Shown: positions 1-8,698, counted from the stretch's first letter. The stretch: DNA of 64,000 bases from Syntrophomonas sp. DTU019 (GCA_913757435.1 CAJYDM010000001.1:124001-188000); one strand, 5' to 3'. The notes: generated from the letters alone by a model not told the origin. Made by a program: numbers and translations.

Positions 1-1392
1 CAGTCAGGGCGCTTGGCCAGCGGGAGCAAAATGTGCCCCATCCGCCGTCTGGCCGAACACCTGGGGGTGAATACGGTTACGGTGGTTCAGGCATATCGTG
101 CCCTGGAGCGTGACGGTCTGGTGTCTTCGCAGGTGGGCAGGGGAACCTTCGTATGTGCACCCACTGAAATTACGGGCGCCTCTTCCTGGCCGGACAGCAC
201 AGTGCAGAGAATGGAGATACAGGCAGACAGCTGGCAGGTTCCGGTGTCTCCACAGGCCATCAATTTTGCTACTCTGACCCCGGCGGCAGAATTATTCCCC
301 GTAGATGATTTTCAATCCATTATCAACCAGGTATTGGACCGGGACCGTGGTCAGGCCTTTGGTTATCAGGAAAGCCAGGGCTATTACCCCCTGCGCTGCA
401 GTGTGGCTGAATACCTGGCCCAAAGGGGCATCATCTGTGATGCCGAGAGTATACAGGTGATCTCTGGGGCGCAACAGGGCATAGACATTATTGCCCGTTC
501 GCTGCTCTCTGGCGGAGACCGGGTAATGACCGAAAGCCCCACTTATACCGGAGCCCTGGCTTCCTTCCGTGCCCTGGGCGCCCACGTTATCGCGGTTCCT
601 CTTCAGTCTGACGGCATCGATATTGATGCTCTGAAGCATCGATTAAAGCTACACCAACCCAAATTGTTGTACGTTATGACCAATTATCAAAACCCGACCG
701 GCATCTGTTACAGCGTGGCCAAGCAGCAAGCCCTCCTGGAAATATGCCGACAAGAAGGGGTGGTGTTGATAGAAGACGATTCTTTCACCGAATTGGCTTA
801 TGACGGCTCCGAGCGGCGGGCCATTAAGGAATGGGATGAAGACAACCGGGTGATTTATATAAAGAGCTTCTCCAAAATACTCATGCCTGGTTTGCGGTTG
901 GCTTTTATGCTGGCCCCACAACATTTACAGCTACGCTTGATGGCTGCCAAGCACATCGCAGATATATCCACTTCCGGTTTGTTGCAGCGCGCTTTTGACC
1001 TGTATCTGCGCCAGAGGTTGTGGAAAGGCCATTTGGAATATATGCAAAAATGCTACCGCGATCGCTACCAACAGACCATTCGGGCTATGCAGATCAGCTT
1101 TCCTCCTCAGGCTGACTTCTCCGCTCCAGGGGGAGGACTCTGTATCTGGGTAAAAGGCCATCCCGAGCTATCCACTGACCGGCTTTATCAATCCTGCCTG
1201 GCAAATGGCGTGGTGATCGCTCCAGGAAGCCATTTTTTCCCTGACAAACGCGACAGCAACTTCTTCCGGCTCAGTTTTGCGGCCCTGTCGGAGGATACTA
1301 TAAGCCAGGGCATTCCCATAATAGCGCGGCAATTGCAGCTGCTGGATAATTCCAGCCCTAAGACTCGCAGGCGATTCAGCCCCTTGCTGTAA
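1..1392 (+). CDS. MocR/GntR-family PLP-dependent transcriptional regulator (5' end cut by window)
   Basis: The frame is open from base 1, so the gene starts before the window and only the end of its winged-helix domain is present (LASGSKMCPIRRLA, then a TVTVVQAYRALERDG recognition region). The rest is a fold-type I aminotransferase domain. It carries an NPTG motif in the YQNPTG stretch and an SFSKI motif whose lysine should bind pyridoxal phosphate. MocR proteins bind DNA through the N-terminal domain and use the PLP domain to sense amino acids or vitamin B6, and many control nearby metabolic genes. No target can be named here because the upstream neighbour is missing. Family assignment is firm; the ligand is unknown. 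Confidence 0.93.
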   Translation, partial: QSGRLASGSKMCPIRRLAEHLGVNTVTVVQAYRALERDGLVSSQVGRGTFVCAPTEITGASSWPDSTVQRMEIQADSWQVPVSPQAINFATLTPAAELFPVDDFQSIINQVLDRDRGQAFGYQESQGYYPLRCSVAEYLAQRGIICDAESIQVISGAQQGIDIIARSLLSGGDRVMTESPTYTGALASFRALGAHVIAVPLQSDGIDIDALKHRLKLHQPKLLYVMTNYQNPTGICYSVAKQQALLEICRQEGVVLIEDDSFTELAYDGSERRAIKEWDEDNRVIYIKSFSKILMPGLRLAFMLAPQHLQLRLMAAKHIADISTSGLLQRAFDLYLRQRLWKGHLEYMQKCYRDRYQQTIRAMQISFPPQADFSAPGGGLCIWVKGHPELSTDRLYQSCLANGVVIAPGSHFFPDKRDSNFFRLSFAALSEDTISQGIPIIARQLQLLDNSSPKTRRRFSPLL

Positions 1393-1483
1393 GCAAAGCG
1401 CAGGTTAAGCTCGAAGATTAACATCGCTGCTTGTGCAGGAATACAATACGATATAAAGCCTGAAACGAGTAGGATGATGTGTA

Positions 1484-1810
1484 ATGAGCAACAAAAAAGT
1501 CTTTGAAAATGTCAGCCGTAAGCGTTTTGCTGCCATGAAGGCTATTATGCATCGCCGGGTAAGTGCTTACGCCCGGCAAAACGGCTATGAAATCCAACGC
1601 TGGGTGGTTCCCGAGGCTGCAGAATCAGTGTGGCATATCACCCTGGCCAGCAAGAAAGGTCACAAGCCGAAACTGGATTTCGTGGCCCGAGTCAAACACG
1701 ATTCTGCCGCCAATCGCCTTTCCCTGATACTGATACGGAAACCCTGGTTTATCACCCCGGATAAGGCACTGGCTCAGGTCAATAGCGTTTACAGAGCTAC
1801 ACGTTACTAA
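1484..1810 (+). CDS. Hypothetical basic protein, 108 aa
   Basis: I do not recognise this protein. It is 108 residues, strongly basic at the N-terminus (KKVFENVSRKRFAAMKAIMHRR), and has no membrane segment or cysteine. The ATG start has an AGGA about ten bases upstream. It follows the MocR gene on the same strand after about 90 bases, and its stop lies 15 bases before the convergent dCMP-deaminase-like gene. The lack of overlap with any other plausible gene and the ordinary amino-acid composition favour a real gene. Function unknown. Confidence 0.6.
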   Translation: MSNKKVFENVSRKRFAAMKAIMHRRVSAYARQNGYEIQRWVVPEAAESVWHITLASKKGHKPKLDFVARVKHDSAANRLSLILIRKPWFITPDKALAQVNSVYRATRY

Positions 1811-1825
1811 TTTTCGTTAAGGTCT

Positions 1826-2290
1826 TCACTCATGATAACTGGGATGCCCTTCAGGTACTATCCCCCAGGAAGAGCCGTCCGCACTGCGGCAGATCACCTT
1901 ATAAATGCCCGCATTGAGGATTATCCTTTTGCATAAAAAGCAGGGCTCTGCATCCAGCACGGCCCCGCTTTTCACATCATACCCGGCCAGGTATAGAGTC
2001 GCTCCCAATGCCTTCCCGCGGCCTGCGTTGATAATAGCATTCATCTCCGCATGCACACTGCGACAAAGCTCATAGCGTTCCCCCCTGGGGATGTTCCTGA
2101 CTTCACGCTCGCAGACTCCCAGATCACAGCAATTAGGGAGTCCCCGCGCCGCGCCGCTGTAGCCAGTGGCCACAATGGCATCATCTTTCACCATCACCGC
2201 CCCGTAATTCCTGCGCAGGCAGGTTCCCCGCGAGGCCACATCAAGAGCGATATTGAGATAATAATCGGTCTTTCCTGGTCTGGGCTTCAT
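1826..2290 (-). CDS. dCMP deaminase / ComE-type cytidine deaminase-family protein
   Basis: This is a zinc-dependent deaminase of the dCMP/cytidine deaminase superfamily, about 154 residues. The zinc-site motifs are visible: HAEMNAI gives the His ligand and the catalytic Glu, and PCFLCK gives the two Cys ligands. An extra Cys-rich stretch (NCCDLGVCERE) is typical of dCMP deaminases, which convert dCMP to dUMP for thymidylate synthesis. I chose the ATG at 2290 over the upstream in-frame start at 2317 because an AGGGGGG ribosome site sits six bases before it. It is the last gene of the minus-strand run that begins with the selenoprotein, after a 130-base gap, so it may be transcribed separately. 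Confidence 0.88.
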   Translation of the reverse strand: MKPRPGKTDYYLNIALDVASRGTCLRRNYGAVMVKDDAIVATGYSGAARGLPNCCDLGVCEREVRNIPRGERYELCRSVHAEMNAIINAGRGKALGATLYLAGYDVKSGAVLDAEPCFLCKRIILNAGIYKVICRSADGSSWGIVPEGHPSYHE

Positions 2291-2420
2291 TTCAACCCCC
2301 CCTGTCCAGCTATGCAATTACTCTTTACCAGCTTAATATAGACCGATATCGGCCTGAAATCCTCCTCCCGTGCCTCAGTAAGACCCATTACCGGTCATAA
2401 ATACCCCGATCCCATGTATG

Positions 2421-3293
2421 TCAAGACGTCAAAACATCTACCCCGGTTTCAGTGACCCTTACAGTATGCTCCCATTGTGCGGATAATGATCCGTCCGCAG
2501 TCACGGCGGTCCAGCCGTCCCCAAGCACCCGGCAGTGGTAATTACCCGCATTGATCATCGGTTCGATGGTAAAAACCATATTGGGGACCAAAACCATACC
2601 CCGGTTGCGGCTGCCATAATGGGGGACAAAAGGGTCTTCGTGGAAGGCCACTCCGATGCCGTGACCACCATAATCGCGAACTACTGAATATCCGAACTTT
2701 TTAGCATGCTGTTCGATTGCATAGGCGATATCCCCGGTGCGGTTCCAGGGCTTTACCTGTTCGATGCCCAGCTCCAGACATTGTTTAGCTACCTCCACCA
2801 GTTGCCGGGCTTCTGGCGAAGGCTCACCAACTAAGTACATCCGGCTGATGTCACCATAAAAACCATCCACTATAGAGGTTACATCGACATTTATGATGTC
2901 GCCATCTTTTAATACATGATGCTGTGGAATACCGTGGCAAACAACTTCATTGATCGAAGTGCAGCAGCTCTTGGGAAAGCCCTTATAATTCAAAGGCGCT
3001 GGAACCGCCCCGGCAGATACAGTTTGATCATGTACGAACTGATCGATCTCCTCGGTCAGCACTCCGGGTTTAATCAATGGCCCAACCCGGTCCAGAATGG
3101 CCTTGCTGATTTGCCCGGCTCTGCGGATGCCCTCGATCTGCTCCTCAGTTTTTATAATACTCGCATCTGGTACCGGGATGCCGCGTGCTTTCAACTCTAA
3201 CAGCTTCTGTTCTTGCTCCATATGACATTTTTTATATTTCCTACCACTGCCACACCAGCAGGGGTCATTTCTATTTATACGACGGAATAACAT
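2421..3293 (-). CDS. map: Methionine aminopeptidase type I with N-terminal SEC-C zinc motif
   Basis: Removes the initiator methionine from nascent proteins in the cytoplasm. The 290-residue protein starts with a SEC-C motif (NDPCWCGSGRKYKKCH, residues 9-24), a zinc-binding tail also found on SecA. It continues with the peptidase fold. The five metal ligands expected for type I enzymes are present at D137, D148, H211, E244 and E275, and H120 matches the substrate-side histidine. The start at 3293 is preceded by GAGGTGATG. It lies 15 bases behind the SDR gene and is probably co-transcribed with it. The SEC-C fused form is common in Clostridia; such genomes often carry a second plain MetAP by the ribosomal protein operon. 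Confidence 0.95.
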   Translation of the reverse strand: MLFRRINRNDPCWCGSGRKYKKCHMEQEQKLLELKARGIPVPDASIIKTEEQIEGIRRAGQISKAILDRVGPLIKPGVLTEEIDQFVHDQTVSAGAVPAPLNYKGFPKSCCTSINEVVCHGIPQHHVLKDGDIINVDVTSIVDGFYGDISRMYLVGEPSPEARQLVEVAKQCLELGIEQVKPWNRTGDIAYAIEQHAKKFGYSVVRDYGGHGIGVAFHEDPFVPHYGSRNRGMVLVPNMVFTIEPMINAGNYHCRVLGDGWTAVTADGSLSAQWEHTVRVTETGVDVLTS

Positions 3294-3308
3294 AGCATCA
3301 CCTCATAA

Positions 3309-4070
3309 TCAAGCTTTCCAGCCTCCATCCAGGGCTAGAACGCTCCCATTTACAAAAGAATTCTGCGGAGACAGCAAAAACAGACAGGCTCGGGCCACAT
3401 CTTCCGGCTGTCCCCACCGACCTGTTGGCAACAGAGAAAGCAGGTCTTCCATTTCTCCTTCATCGAGGTCGGCTCTCAACATATCAGTAAGCACAGGCCC
3501 GGGTGCAATTGCGTTGACGGTGACGCCCGAAGGCCCCACCTCGCCGGCCAGGGATTTGCTCAACGCGATCAGCCCGCCCTTGGAAGCTGCATAAGCACCT
3601 TCACATGAACCTCCGCAAATCCCCTGCATCGAAGCAATATTGACGATACGGCCAAAACGCTTCTTGATCATAGATGGCAAGGCACGCCGTGAACAGAGGA
3701 ATGGTCCGGTCAGGTTGACCCCTATCAGCCGTTCCCAGTCATCATCACCGGTATCGGTTAACAGTCCTTTAAAAGCCACCCCGGCATTATTCACCAAAAG
3801 ATCGACCGCGCCCAGATGCCTTTCTATATAGTTGAACATATTGTCCACCTGAAAGGCATCACTGACATCGGCCTGTACTATTAAGCATCGTCCCCCCCGG
3901 TCAGTCAACTGATCAGCCAGATTTGCCGCAGCCTGTTCGGAACGATAATAGTTTAGGGCCACATCGGCGCCCGCACCACTGGCGGCCATCGCAATGGCCC
4001 TCCCTATGCCCCTGGAAGCGCCGGTCACCAAACAAACCAGGCCGTCGAGGGGGTTAGTCCTTTTTGTCAT
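3309..4070 (-). CDS. Short-chain dehydrogenase/reductase, FabG-like
   Basis: A classical SDR of about 253 residues. The Rossmann nucleotide motif TGASRGIGRAIA, the NNAG motif, the catalytic Ser (NIASMQG) and YAASK (Tyr/Lys) are all visible, and PGPVLTDM follows as in 3-oxoacyl-ACP reductases. It probably reduces a 3-oxoacyl thioester or another carbonyl with NAD(P)H; the substrate cannot be read from the sequence. I chose the ATG at 4070 because the earlier in-frame TTG at 4100 lacks a ribosome site. It sits 39 bases after the selenoprotein gene and 15 bases before map, so the three are likely one operon. Confidence 0.88.
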   Translation of the reverse strand: MTKRTNPLDGLVCLVTGASRGIGRAIAMAASGAGADVALNYYRSEQAAANLADQLTDRGGRCLIVQADVSDAFQVDNMFNYIERHLGAVDLLVNNAGVAFKGLLTDTGDDDWERLIGVNLTGPFLCSRRALPSMIKKRFGRIVNIASMQGICGGSCEGAYAASKGGLIALSKSLAGEVGPSGVTVNAIAPGPVLTDMLRADLDEGEMEDLLSLLPTGRWGQPEDVARACLFLLSPQNSFVNGSVLALDGGWKA

Positions 4071-4109
4071 GATAGTCCCTGCCTCTACCAAGCAACTCAA
4101 AAATTTTAC

Positions 4110-4448
4110 TTACTGTTCCTGCGTTTCATTCAAAAGCCTTTTAATTTGATTGACATCAAGGCCGCCGGCCATACGTGGCTGGCCATTGATAGCGATGATG
4201 GGGAAAATGTATCCCATCTGCACCACCCGGGATATCAATGGGAATGAATTCAAATCCCGGTTGGTAGTATCAATATAATCGACCTCGACCTTCTCGCCAT
4301 AAAGCTGCAGCATTTCTTCTTTTAGTTTTTCAACTGATTCCGCAACGGTTGATCCACAACCGCCCTCGAGTGAACAACCCGAGGAGCAGCTTCAACCCGA
4401 CTGGACAATGCCATCATAAATCTCAATCTTAACCACATCTTCGCTCAA
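4110..4448 (-). CDS. Thioredoxin-like selenoprotein with in-frame UGA (Sec19)
   Basis: A 112-codon frame starts at TTG 4448, seven bases after a perfect GGAGG. It is open to 4110 except for one TGA at 4392-4394, codon 19. The protein reads VKIEIYDGIVQSG-U-SCSSGCS, then an alpha/beta fold segment (VEVDYIDTT ... GYIFPIIAINGQPRMAGGL) resembling small thioredoxin/YuzD-like redox proteins with a cis-Pro-like IFPI. A stable hairpin follows the UGA at the spacing of a bacterial SECIS. A standard caller would start at ATG 4313 and lose the redox motif. The selenium genes at 7.1 kb fit. Expected role: thiol/selenol redox chemistry, partner unknown. It is the first gene of the SDR-map operon. It could instead be a pseudogene with a nonsense codon, but the hairpin and intact frame argue against this. 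Confidence 0.82.
4364..4394 (-). promoter_or_regulatory. Candidate bacterial SECIS element following UGA codon
   Basis: Directly after the UGA (4392-4394) come seven bases, then a seven-pair stem. The stem is CCTCGGG (4384-4378) with CTCGAGG (4370-4364), including one G-U pair, and it closes a seven-base loop TTGTTCA. The loop guanine is 17 bases past the UGA. Bacterial SelB-binding hairpins have this form: immediately 3' of UGA, short apical loop with a G, about 16-37 bases away. The stem lies inside the coding region, as expected in bacteria. Confidence 0.75.
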
Positions 4449-4499
4449 ATTACGACCTCCCTGAATGTGAAGAAACTTCCTTTTGTACCACTAACATAT

Positions 4500-4528
4500 A
4501 TTATACCGATACCTGGAGCTCTTAACCA
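4500..4528 (-). promoter_or_regulatory. Candidate sigma-A promoter for the selenoprotein operon
   Basis: On the minus strand a perfect TATAAT (4505-4500) lies about 50 bases before the TTG start of the selenoprotein gene. A weak -35 (TGGTTA, 4528-4523) is 17 bases upstream of it. The -10 is strong and the -35 matches only three of six positions. Confidence 0.4.
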
Positions 4529-5184
4529 CCACATTGGAGGGGGCCTTCATTAGGAGGAATGCAATTAACAAGCCCTGGCCTCACAAATTTTGTCCATATT
4601 TTCTCTGCTCTCTACATATATATAGCAATAAAACCATGATACAAGTCCCTGGAGAGTGAAGCATATTGACAAAACCCGATATCTCCAATAAAATAAAATC
4701 ACTTATGTATAGAATATACACCCATTGAATACAATTAATAGGTTAGCCAAACATATTCACTGTTTTAGTATAGTGTAAACGTGAGACCCGGTTTGGGGTA
4801 TGATTACAGGTTAAGATTTGAAGCTTCCTCCAACTGAATCCTCGATTTCAGGAAGGAAAGGCAGAGGAGATCGCAGAAAAACCGGAAATGCTGTATTCGT
4901 CGAAGCTACTAACAGCAATAATCATAGCCTAGATAAACTATTAATTGCCCAACCTCAACTACCTGTCATGGATAATACCTATCCCGTGGCGTCCTCAACA
5001 GAGACAGAAAGAGGAGAAAACAAACGCCACAGTCGATCTACCAACCTCTAACCCGGTGACACTGTTTTGGGCTTTTAGGGGAAACCATTTTGCTCCGGAG
5101 AGCCCATTGGATTTCTGAATAAGGAGGTGAACTGAGCCTAACGGAATCCTGAAATTTTAAGAAGAGGAAAAAGGAGGAGTTTAG
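4529..5184. other. Long intergenic region before the acetate-family transporter
   Basis: About 650 bases between the divergent selenoprotein operon and the transporter. It is AT-rich from 4600 to 4790. A 77-codon open frame (4818-5051, +) begins with TTG, has no ribosome site and a low-complexity hydrophilic product, so I do not call it. Near the transporter there are two purine-rich ribosome-like sites: AAGGAGGTGA near 5122, with no start codon at a usable distance, and AAAGGAGGAG just before 5185. A long untranslated leader for the transporter is likely, but I could not identify a known riboswitch in it. Confidence 0.4.
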
Positions 5185-5805
5185 ATGTCAGGTAATTCAT
5201 CTTGGGCAAATCCTGCCCCTGCAGGATTGGTAGCACTAGCAGTTGCATGTTTTACGTTTTATGCGGTTTTAACGGGCAAGGTAGCCGGGACCGCAGCACC
5301 TTTATTGGGATGCTGGATTATCGGTGGCTTCGTAGTGCAGTTGGTAGTGGGATTAATTGAATTGATGGAAGGCGCCGTTACTGGTGGTAATATCTTCCTG
5401 TTCTTCTCAGCATTCTTTATGCTGGTCGGCGGTCTGGAATTCTTTGTAAAGACTTACTCTGCAAAGCTGACTGGGATTGCACCAGACGCCCGTATAGACG
5501 GCTGGGCCTGGATGGCTCTATGGTTCGTGCTATGGCTATGGACCCCATCCTATTTTAAAGCTCCCCTGGTCATGACCATCCTGGTATTGGCATTAGACGT
5601 CGCAGTACCGCTAGTATCTCTGACTGACGGCCAGTGGCTGGACAAAGCTACGTATGCTCCCATCGCTGGTATCTTCCTGCTGATTTCGGGTATCTGCGGC
5701 ATTTACATGAGTGCAGCGATTGTGCTTAATACAGAGTTTAAGAAAGTAGTACTGCCGGTCGGCAGTCCCATAATCAAACCCGTAGCAGCTAAGATCGAAC
5801 AGTAA
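5185..5805 (+). CDS. GPR1/FUN34/YaaH (SatP)-family acetate transporter
   Basis: A 206-residue integral membrane protein with about six hydrophobic segments. It has the family's N-terminal NPAPAGL motif, and the spacing of Gly/Phe-rich helices matches SatP/YaaH proteins, which carry acetate or succinate with protons across the cytoplasmic membrane. The ATG has an AAAGGAGGAG ribosome site. The gene stands alone, with a long upstream leader and a strong terminator at 5905-5934. In a fatty-acid-oxidising or acetogenic anaerobe, acetate export or uptake is a natural role; the direction cannot be read from the sequence. Confidence 0.9.
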   Translation: MSGNSSWANPAPAGLVALAVACFTFYAVLTGKVAGTAAPLLGCWIIGGFVVQLVVGLIELMEGAVTGGNIFLFFSAFFMLVGGLEFFVKTYSAKLTGIAPDARIDGWAWMALWFVLWLWTPSYFKAPLVMTILVLALDVAVPLVSLTDGQWLDKATYAPIAGIFLLISGICGIYMSAAIVLNTEFKKVVLPVGSPIIKPVAAKIEQ

Positions 5806-5904
5806 TCGATTTTAGGCTGTTATTCCATTCTTCAGGGGATGGAATTGAGCCCCTAAGGTCTCATAAGATTATCGGGGTACTCGAGTAAAACGATGGTTTT
5901 AAAT

Positions 5905-5934
5905 AGGTGGGCAGATTCGCCCACCTACTTTTTA
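5905..5934 (+). terminator. Rho-independent terminator after the acetate transporter
   Basis: An eight-pair stem, AGGTGGGC (5905-5912) with GCCCACCT (5919-5926), is followed by a T-rich tract. It ends the transporter transcript. Confidence 0.85.
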
Positions 5935-5985
5935 TGCTTTGATCATGGCAAGATGCCCGGTATCTACCCGACCCCGGCAGTGCTG

Positions 5986-7125
5986 TTAAGTGCGGGCTAT
6001 CTCCCGTACGGCCTCGATCACCGTGTGGATATCACTGACCGAGGTGAAGCAACCCGGGCTGATTCGGCATGCTCCAATAGCGGCAGTCCCAATAGTCTTA
6101 TGAGCCAGGGGAGCGCAATGCATTCCGGAACGGGATATAATACCATATTCCTGGTCCAGCCTCAAGCTCACCTCTCCGCAATCCATGCCACCGATATTGA
6201 ACGAGACTACCGCTGTCATCCGTTGGCTGTCGCCCGGGCCATATAAGGTCAGGCCGGATATGTTCCGCAATTCTCGGCACAAAATATCTGTAAGTTCCTG
6301 TTCATGACGGCGGATGTTATCTATTCCGGTCGCCAAAATAAATTCTACCCCAGCAGCCAACCCTGCTATACCAGGCGTGTTAGGAGTGCCTGATTCCAAA
6401 CGATCCGGCATGGTCGCAGGTTGCTCCAAGAGCTCCGAAGCAGAGCCTGTGCCTCCCTCTCGGAGCAGGCGCAGCTCCAACCTGGGGTCAACATAGATAC
6501 CTCCCGTGCCCTGAGGACCTAAAAGGCCTTTGTGCCCCGTAAAGGTCAGAATATCAATATGAGCAGCTTCTACGTCGATGGGCAGAACCCCTGCAGTCTG
6601 GGCGCTGTCCACCATAAATGTCAGGTCGTGACGTCTGGCAATCAGCCCCACCTCTTCGATGGGCAGAATAGTGCCGGTCAGATTAGAGGCATGCAGCATA
6701 CAGATCATACGAGTATTGGCCTTGATAGCTGGCACGATATGGTCCGGGTTCAAAGAACCATCGGCCCTACACGGAATCGCGGTCCACTCCACTCCCAGCC
6801 GGGAGAGGGCATGTAAAGGCCTGGCCACCGCGTTGTGCTCCATGCTAGTGGTGATGATGTGGTCGCCGGGCCTTAATATTCCCTTGAGGCCAATATTGAT
6901 GGCATCGGTAATATTAGCCGTAAAAGCGATCTGCGCCGCATCTTTGACATTAAAAAGGCGGGCCAGCAGTTCACGACATTCCAGCAAAATTGCGCCCGCT
7001 CTAAGTGTAGCCTGGTGACTGCCCCGTCCCGGACTACCTCCGAGGTTGCGGTTAAAATGGTCAACCGCCTGGTATACCGCTTCCGGTTTAGGAAAGCTGG
7101 TGGCGGCGTTGTCCATGTATATCAA
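5986..7125 (-). CDS. Cysteine desulfurase-family PLP enzyme (selenium-associated type)
   Basis: A 379-residue class V aminotransferase-fold protein. It begins MIYMDNAATSFPKP, the opening of the cysteine desulfurase subfamily often found near selD/yedF. The PLP lysine lies in TGHKGLLGPQGTGG, and a likely catalytic Cys is in SGMHCAPLAHKTIG. Such enzymes remove sulfur from cysteine or selenium from selenocysteine. It lies 20 bases downstream of yedF on the same strand, which supports a role in selenium delivery. The exact donor and acceptor are inferred only. Confidence 0.9.
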   Translation of the reverse strand: MIYMDNAATSFPKPEAVYQAVDHFNRNLGGSPGRGSHQATLRAGAILLECRELLARLFNVKDAAQIAFTANITDAINIGLKGILRPGDHIITTSMEHNAVARPLHALSRLGVEWTAIPCRADGSLNPDHIVPAIKANTRMICMLHASNLTGTILPIEEVGLIARRHDLTFMVDSAQTAGVLPIDVEAAHIDILTFTGHKGLLGPQGTGGIYVDPRLELRLLREGGTGSASELLEQPATMPDRLESGTPNTPGIAGLAAGVEFILATGIDNIRRHEQELTDILCRELRNISGLTLYGPGDSQRMTAVVSFNIGGMDCGEVSLRLDQEYGIISRSGMHCAPLAHKTIGTAAIGACRISPGCFTSVSDIHTVIEAVREIART

Positions 7126-7145
7126 TTAATGGCCTTCTCCCTTCA

Positions 7146-7754
7146 TTAAATGGTGAGATTTCGTGGCGTGCTAGTCAATATCTCCATAGCGTTATACATG
7201 TTGGTGATCGTTCCAACCGCCAGTTTATCCTTTTTATTGTAGAAATCCAAACAAGTCCCGCAGCTGAGCAAGGATACTCCCAAATCTTGCAAAGCCTGCA
7301 ACTGATCTAATACCGGGGAACCTGCCACAGTAAGCAAGACCCCACGATTCATGAATACAACATATTTGATGTTGGCGGTCTCATTGAGGGTGTAAAGAAA
7401 GCTTTTCATCAACACCTGACCGAGTTCAGGGTCACCATCTCCAAAGAGATCACTCTTCACCAGTATGGACACCTCAGTTGGCCGGTTCTCCTGCCCCGAA
7501 TCACTTGCAGGGGAAACAAGCGGATCTGGTGCAGCCTGTTTTTGCATAGTTATCTGGAAAAACCCTTCCTGTGGTTCTACGGTAACATCATAACCTTGAC
7601 TTATGCCCAGTTTGCTGACATTCTCCCGGGCCGCCAGATTATCTACAATTATTACCAGCCGCTCCTCACCCTGGTCAATGCTTTTTTTGGTGAGTATTAC
7701 CGGCTCCGGACAGTTTAAGCCCCTGGCATCGATATTGAATGACAACGATCTCAT
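7146..7754 (-). CDS. yedF: Selenium-metabolism protein YedF (TusA domain plus DsrE-like domain)
   Basis: A 202-residue two-domain protein. The N-terminal TusA-like domain has the sulfurtransferase motif NCPEP near residue 14. The C-terminal DsrE-like domain has FMNRGVLLT and then a CGTCLDFY motif. This layout defines the YedF family, which tracks with selenium use in bacteria, especially selenium-dependent molybdenum hydroxylases. It is the first gene of a two-gene unit with the cysteine desulfurase. The ATG at 7754 has AAAGG directly touching it, so a TTG nine bases further in (7745) is a plausible alternative start. Confidence 0.9.
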   Translation of the reverse strand: MRSLSFNIDARGLNCPEPVILTKKSIDQGEERLVIIVDNLAARENVSKLGISQGYDVTVEPQEGFFQITMQKQAAPDPLVSPASDSGQENRPTEVSILVKSDLFGDGDPELGQVLMKSFLYTLNETANIKYVVFMNRGVLLTVAGSPVLDQLQALQDLGVSLLSCGTCLDFYNKKDKLAVGTITNMYNAMEILTSTPRNLTI

Positions 7755-8063
7755 CCTTTCAGCGTTATAGTCCTAATATACCACATCTTTAATTATACAT
7801 CATATAAAAATTGGTTATGCAACACAAAGAAATTGTCCCCCATAAACGCAAAGGGGACATTTTCCCGTATCCCAATTATTGAAGAATGAGGATGGGTTTA
7901 TGGCAAATCTGGGACAGCAGAACCACCTCCAGAATGATGGCATAGGCCGAAATATGCCGGGCATAAGATATAATAAGCTTGCAGCACTAAAGAGGATTGG
8001 GGACATTTGGAGTGATTCAACGCGTTTTCCGAATTTGATCTGTCATAGGAGTGGAGAAGCATT
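7755..8063. other. Divergent intergenic region between yedF and plsY
   Basis: About 310 bases serving both divergent genes. It holds a six-pair hairpin (GTCCCC 7836-7841 with GGGGAC 7854-7859) of unknown role. No open frame with a ribosome site was found. Confidence 0.35.
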
Positions 8064-8621
8064 ATGGGATTTGAATTTCTGCCAGCAATGGGGATAGTGG
8101 CCTTGTGCTATCTGTTGGGGAGCATTCCCAGCGCTTATCTTCTGGGCAAAGCATTTTTTGAATTAGATATCCGAGAACACGGTTCAGGCAACATGGGAAC
8201 CATGAATACCCGTCTAATTATGGGTTGGCTGCCAGCTCTGGCTGTATTGCTGGCCGATTGCGGCAAAGGGGCTCTAGCCGCCTGGCTGGCTCAATATCTG
8301 GGTGCCGATGCCCTATTGGGCGCGGCTGCTGCAGTAGTCGGGCATATCTGGCCGGTATGGCTCAAATTTTCCGGAGGCAAAGGGTTGGCCACCACCCTGG
8401 GGGGCCTGTTATGGGCCATGCAGCCCACTGCCATAGCAGTTTTTATCATCGCCTGGTTGTTGACCTATGTTTTATGGCGGCAAGGAGATCCGTCTTCAAT
8501 AGCGGGTGGCATCGCCATGGTAGTCTATGCTCTCAATATGGGTCCATTACTGTACATAACTGCCATCGGTGCAATTATTGCCGGCAAGCATTACCTCAGT
8601 TATCGCCACGCCCATCGCTAA
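8064..8621 (+). CDS. plsY: Glycerol-3-phosphate acyltransferase PlsY
   Basis: A 185-residue membrane protein with five or so hydrophobic helices. It has the PlsY motifs GSIPSAYLLGK, GSGNMGTMN (usually GSGNxGxTN) and the FSGGKGLATTLGG glycine-rich loop. PlsY transfers the acyl group from acyl phosphate to glycerol-3-phosphate, the first step of phospholipid synthesis. The ATG at 8064 is preceded by GTGGAG. The second conserved motif has MN in place of the usual TN, a mild change. PlsY paralogues are common in Firmicutes, so this may not be the only copy. Confidence 0.87.
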   Translation: MGFEFLPAMGIVALCYLLGSIPSAYLLGKAFFELDIREHGSGNMGTMNTRLIMGWLPALAVLLADCGKGALAAWLAQYLGADALLGAAAAVVGHIWPVWLKFSGGKGLATTLGGLLWAMQPTAIAVFIIAWLLTYVLWRQGDPSSIAGGIAMVVYALNMGPLLYITAIGAIIAGKHYLSYRHAHR

Positions 8622-8698
8622 GCAGCCCGTCTCTAGCCAAGACAGCTATCCATATCATCTGTGTATATCACCTGTGTATGATAAAGGCATAGTAGAAA

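Noticed and set aside
4818-5051. 77-codon open frame upstream of the acetate transporter
   Set aside because: TTG start without a ribosome site and low-complexity hydrophilic product; likely chance frame.
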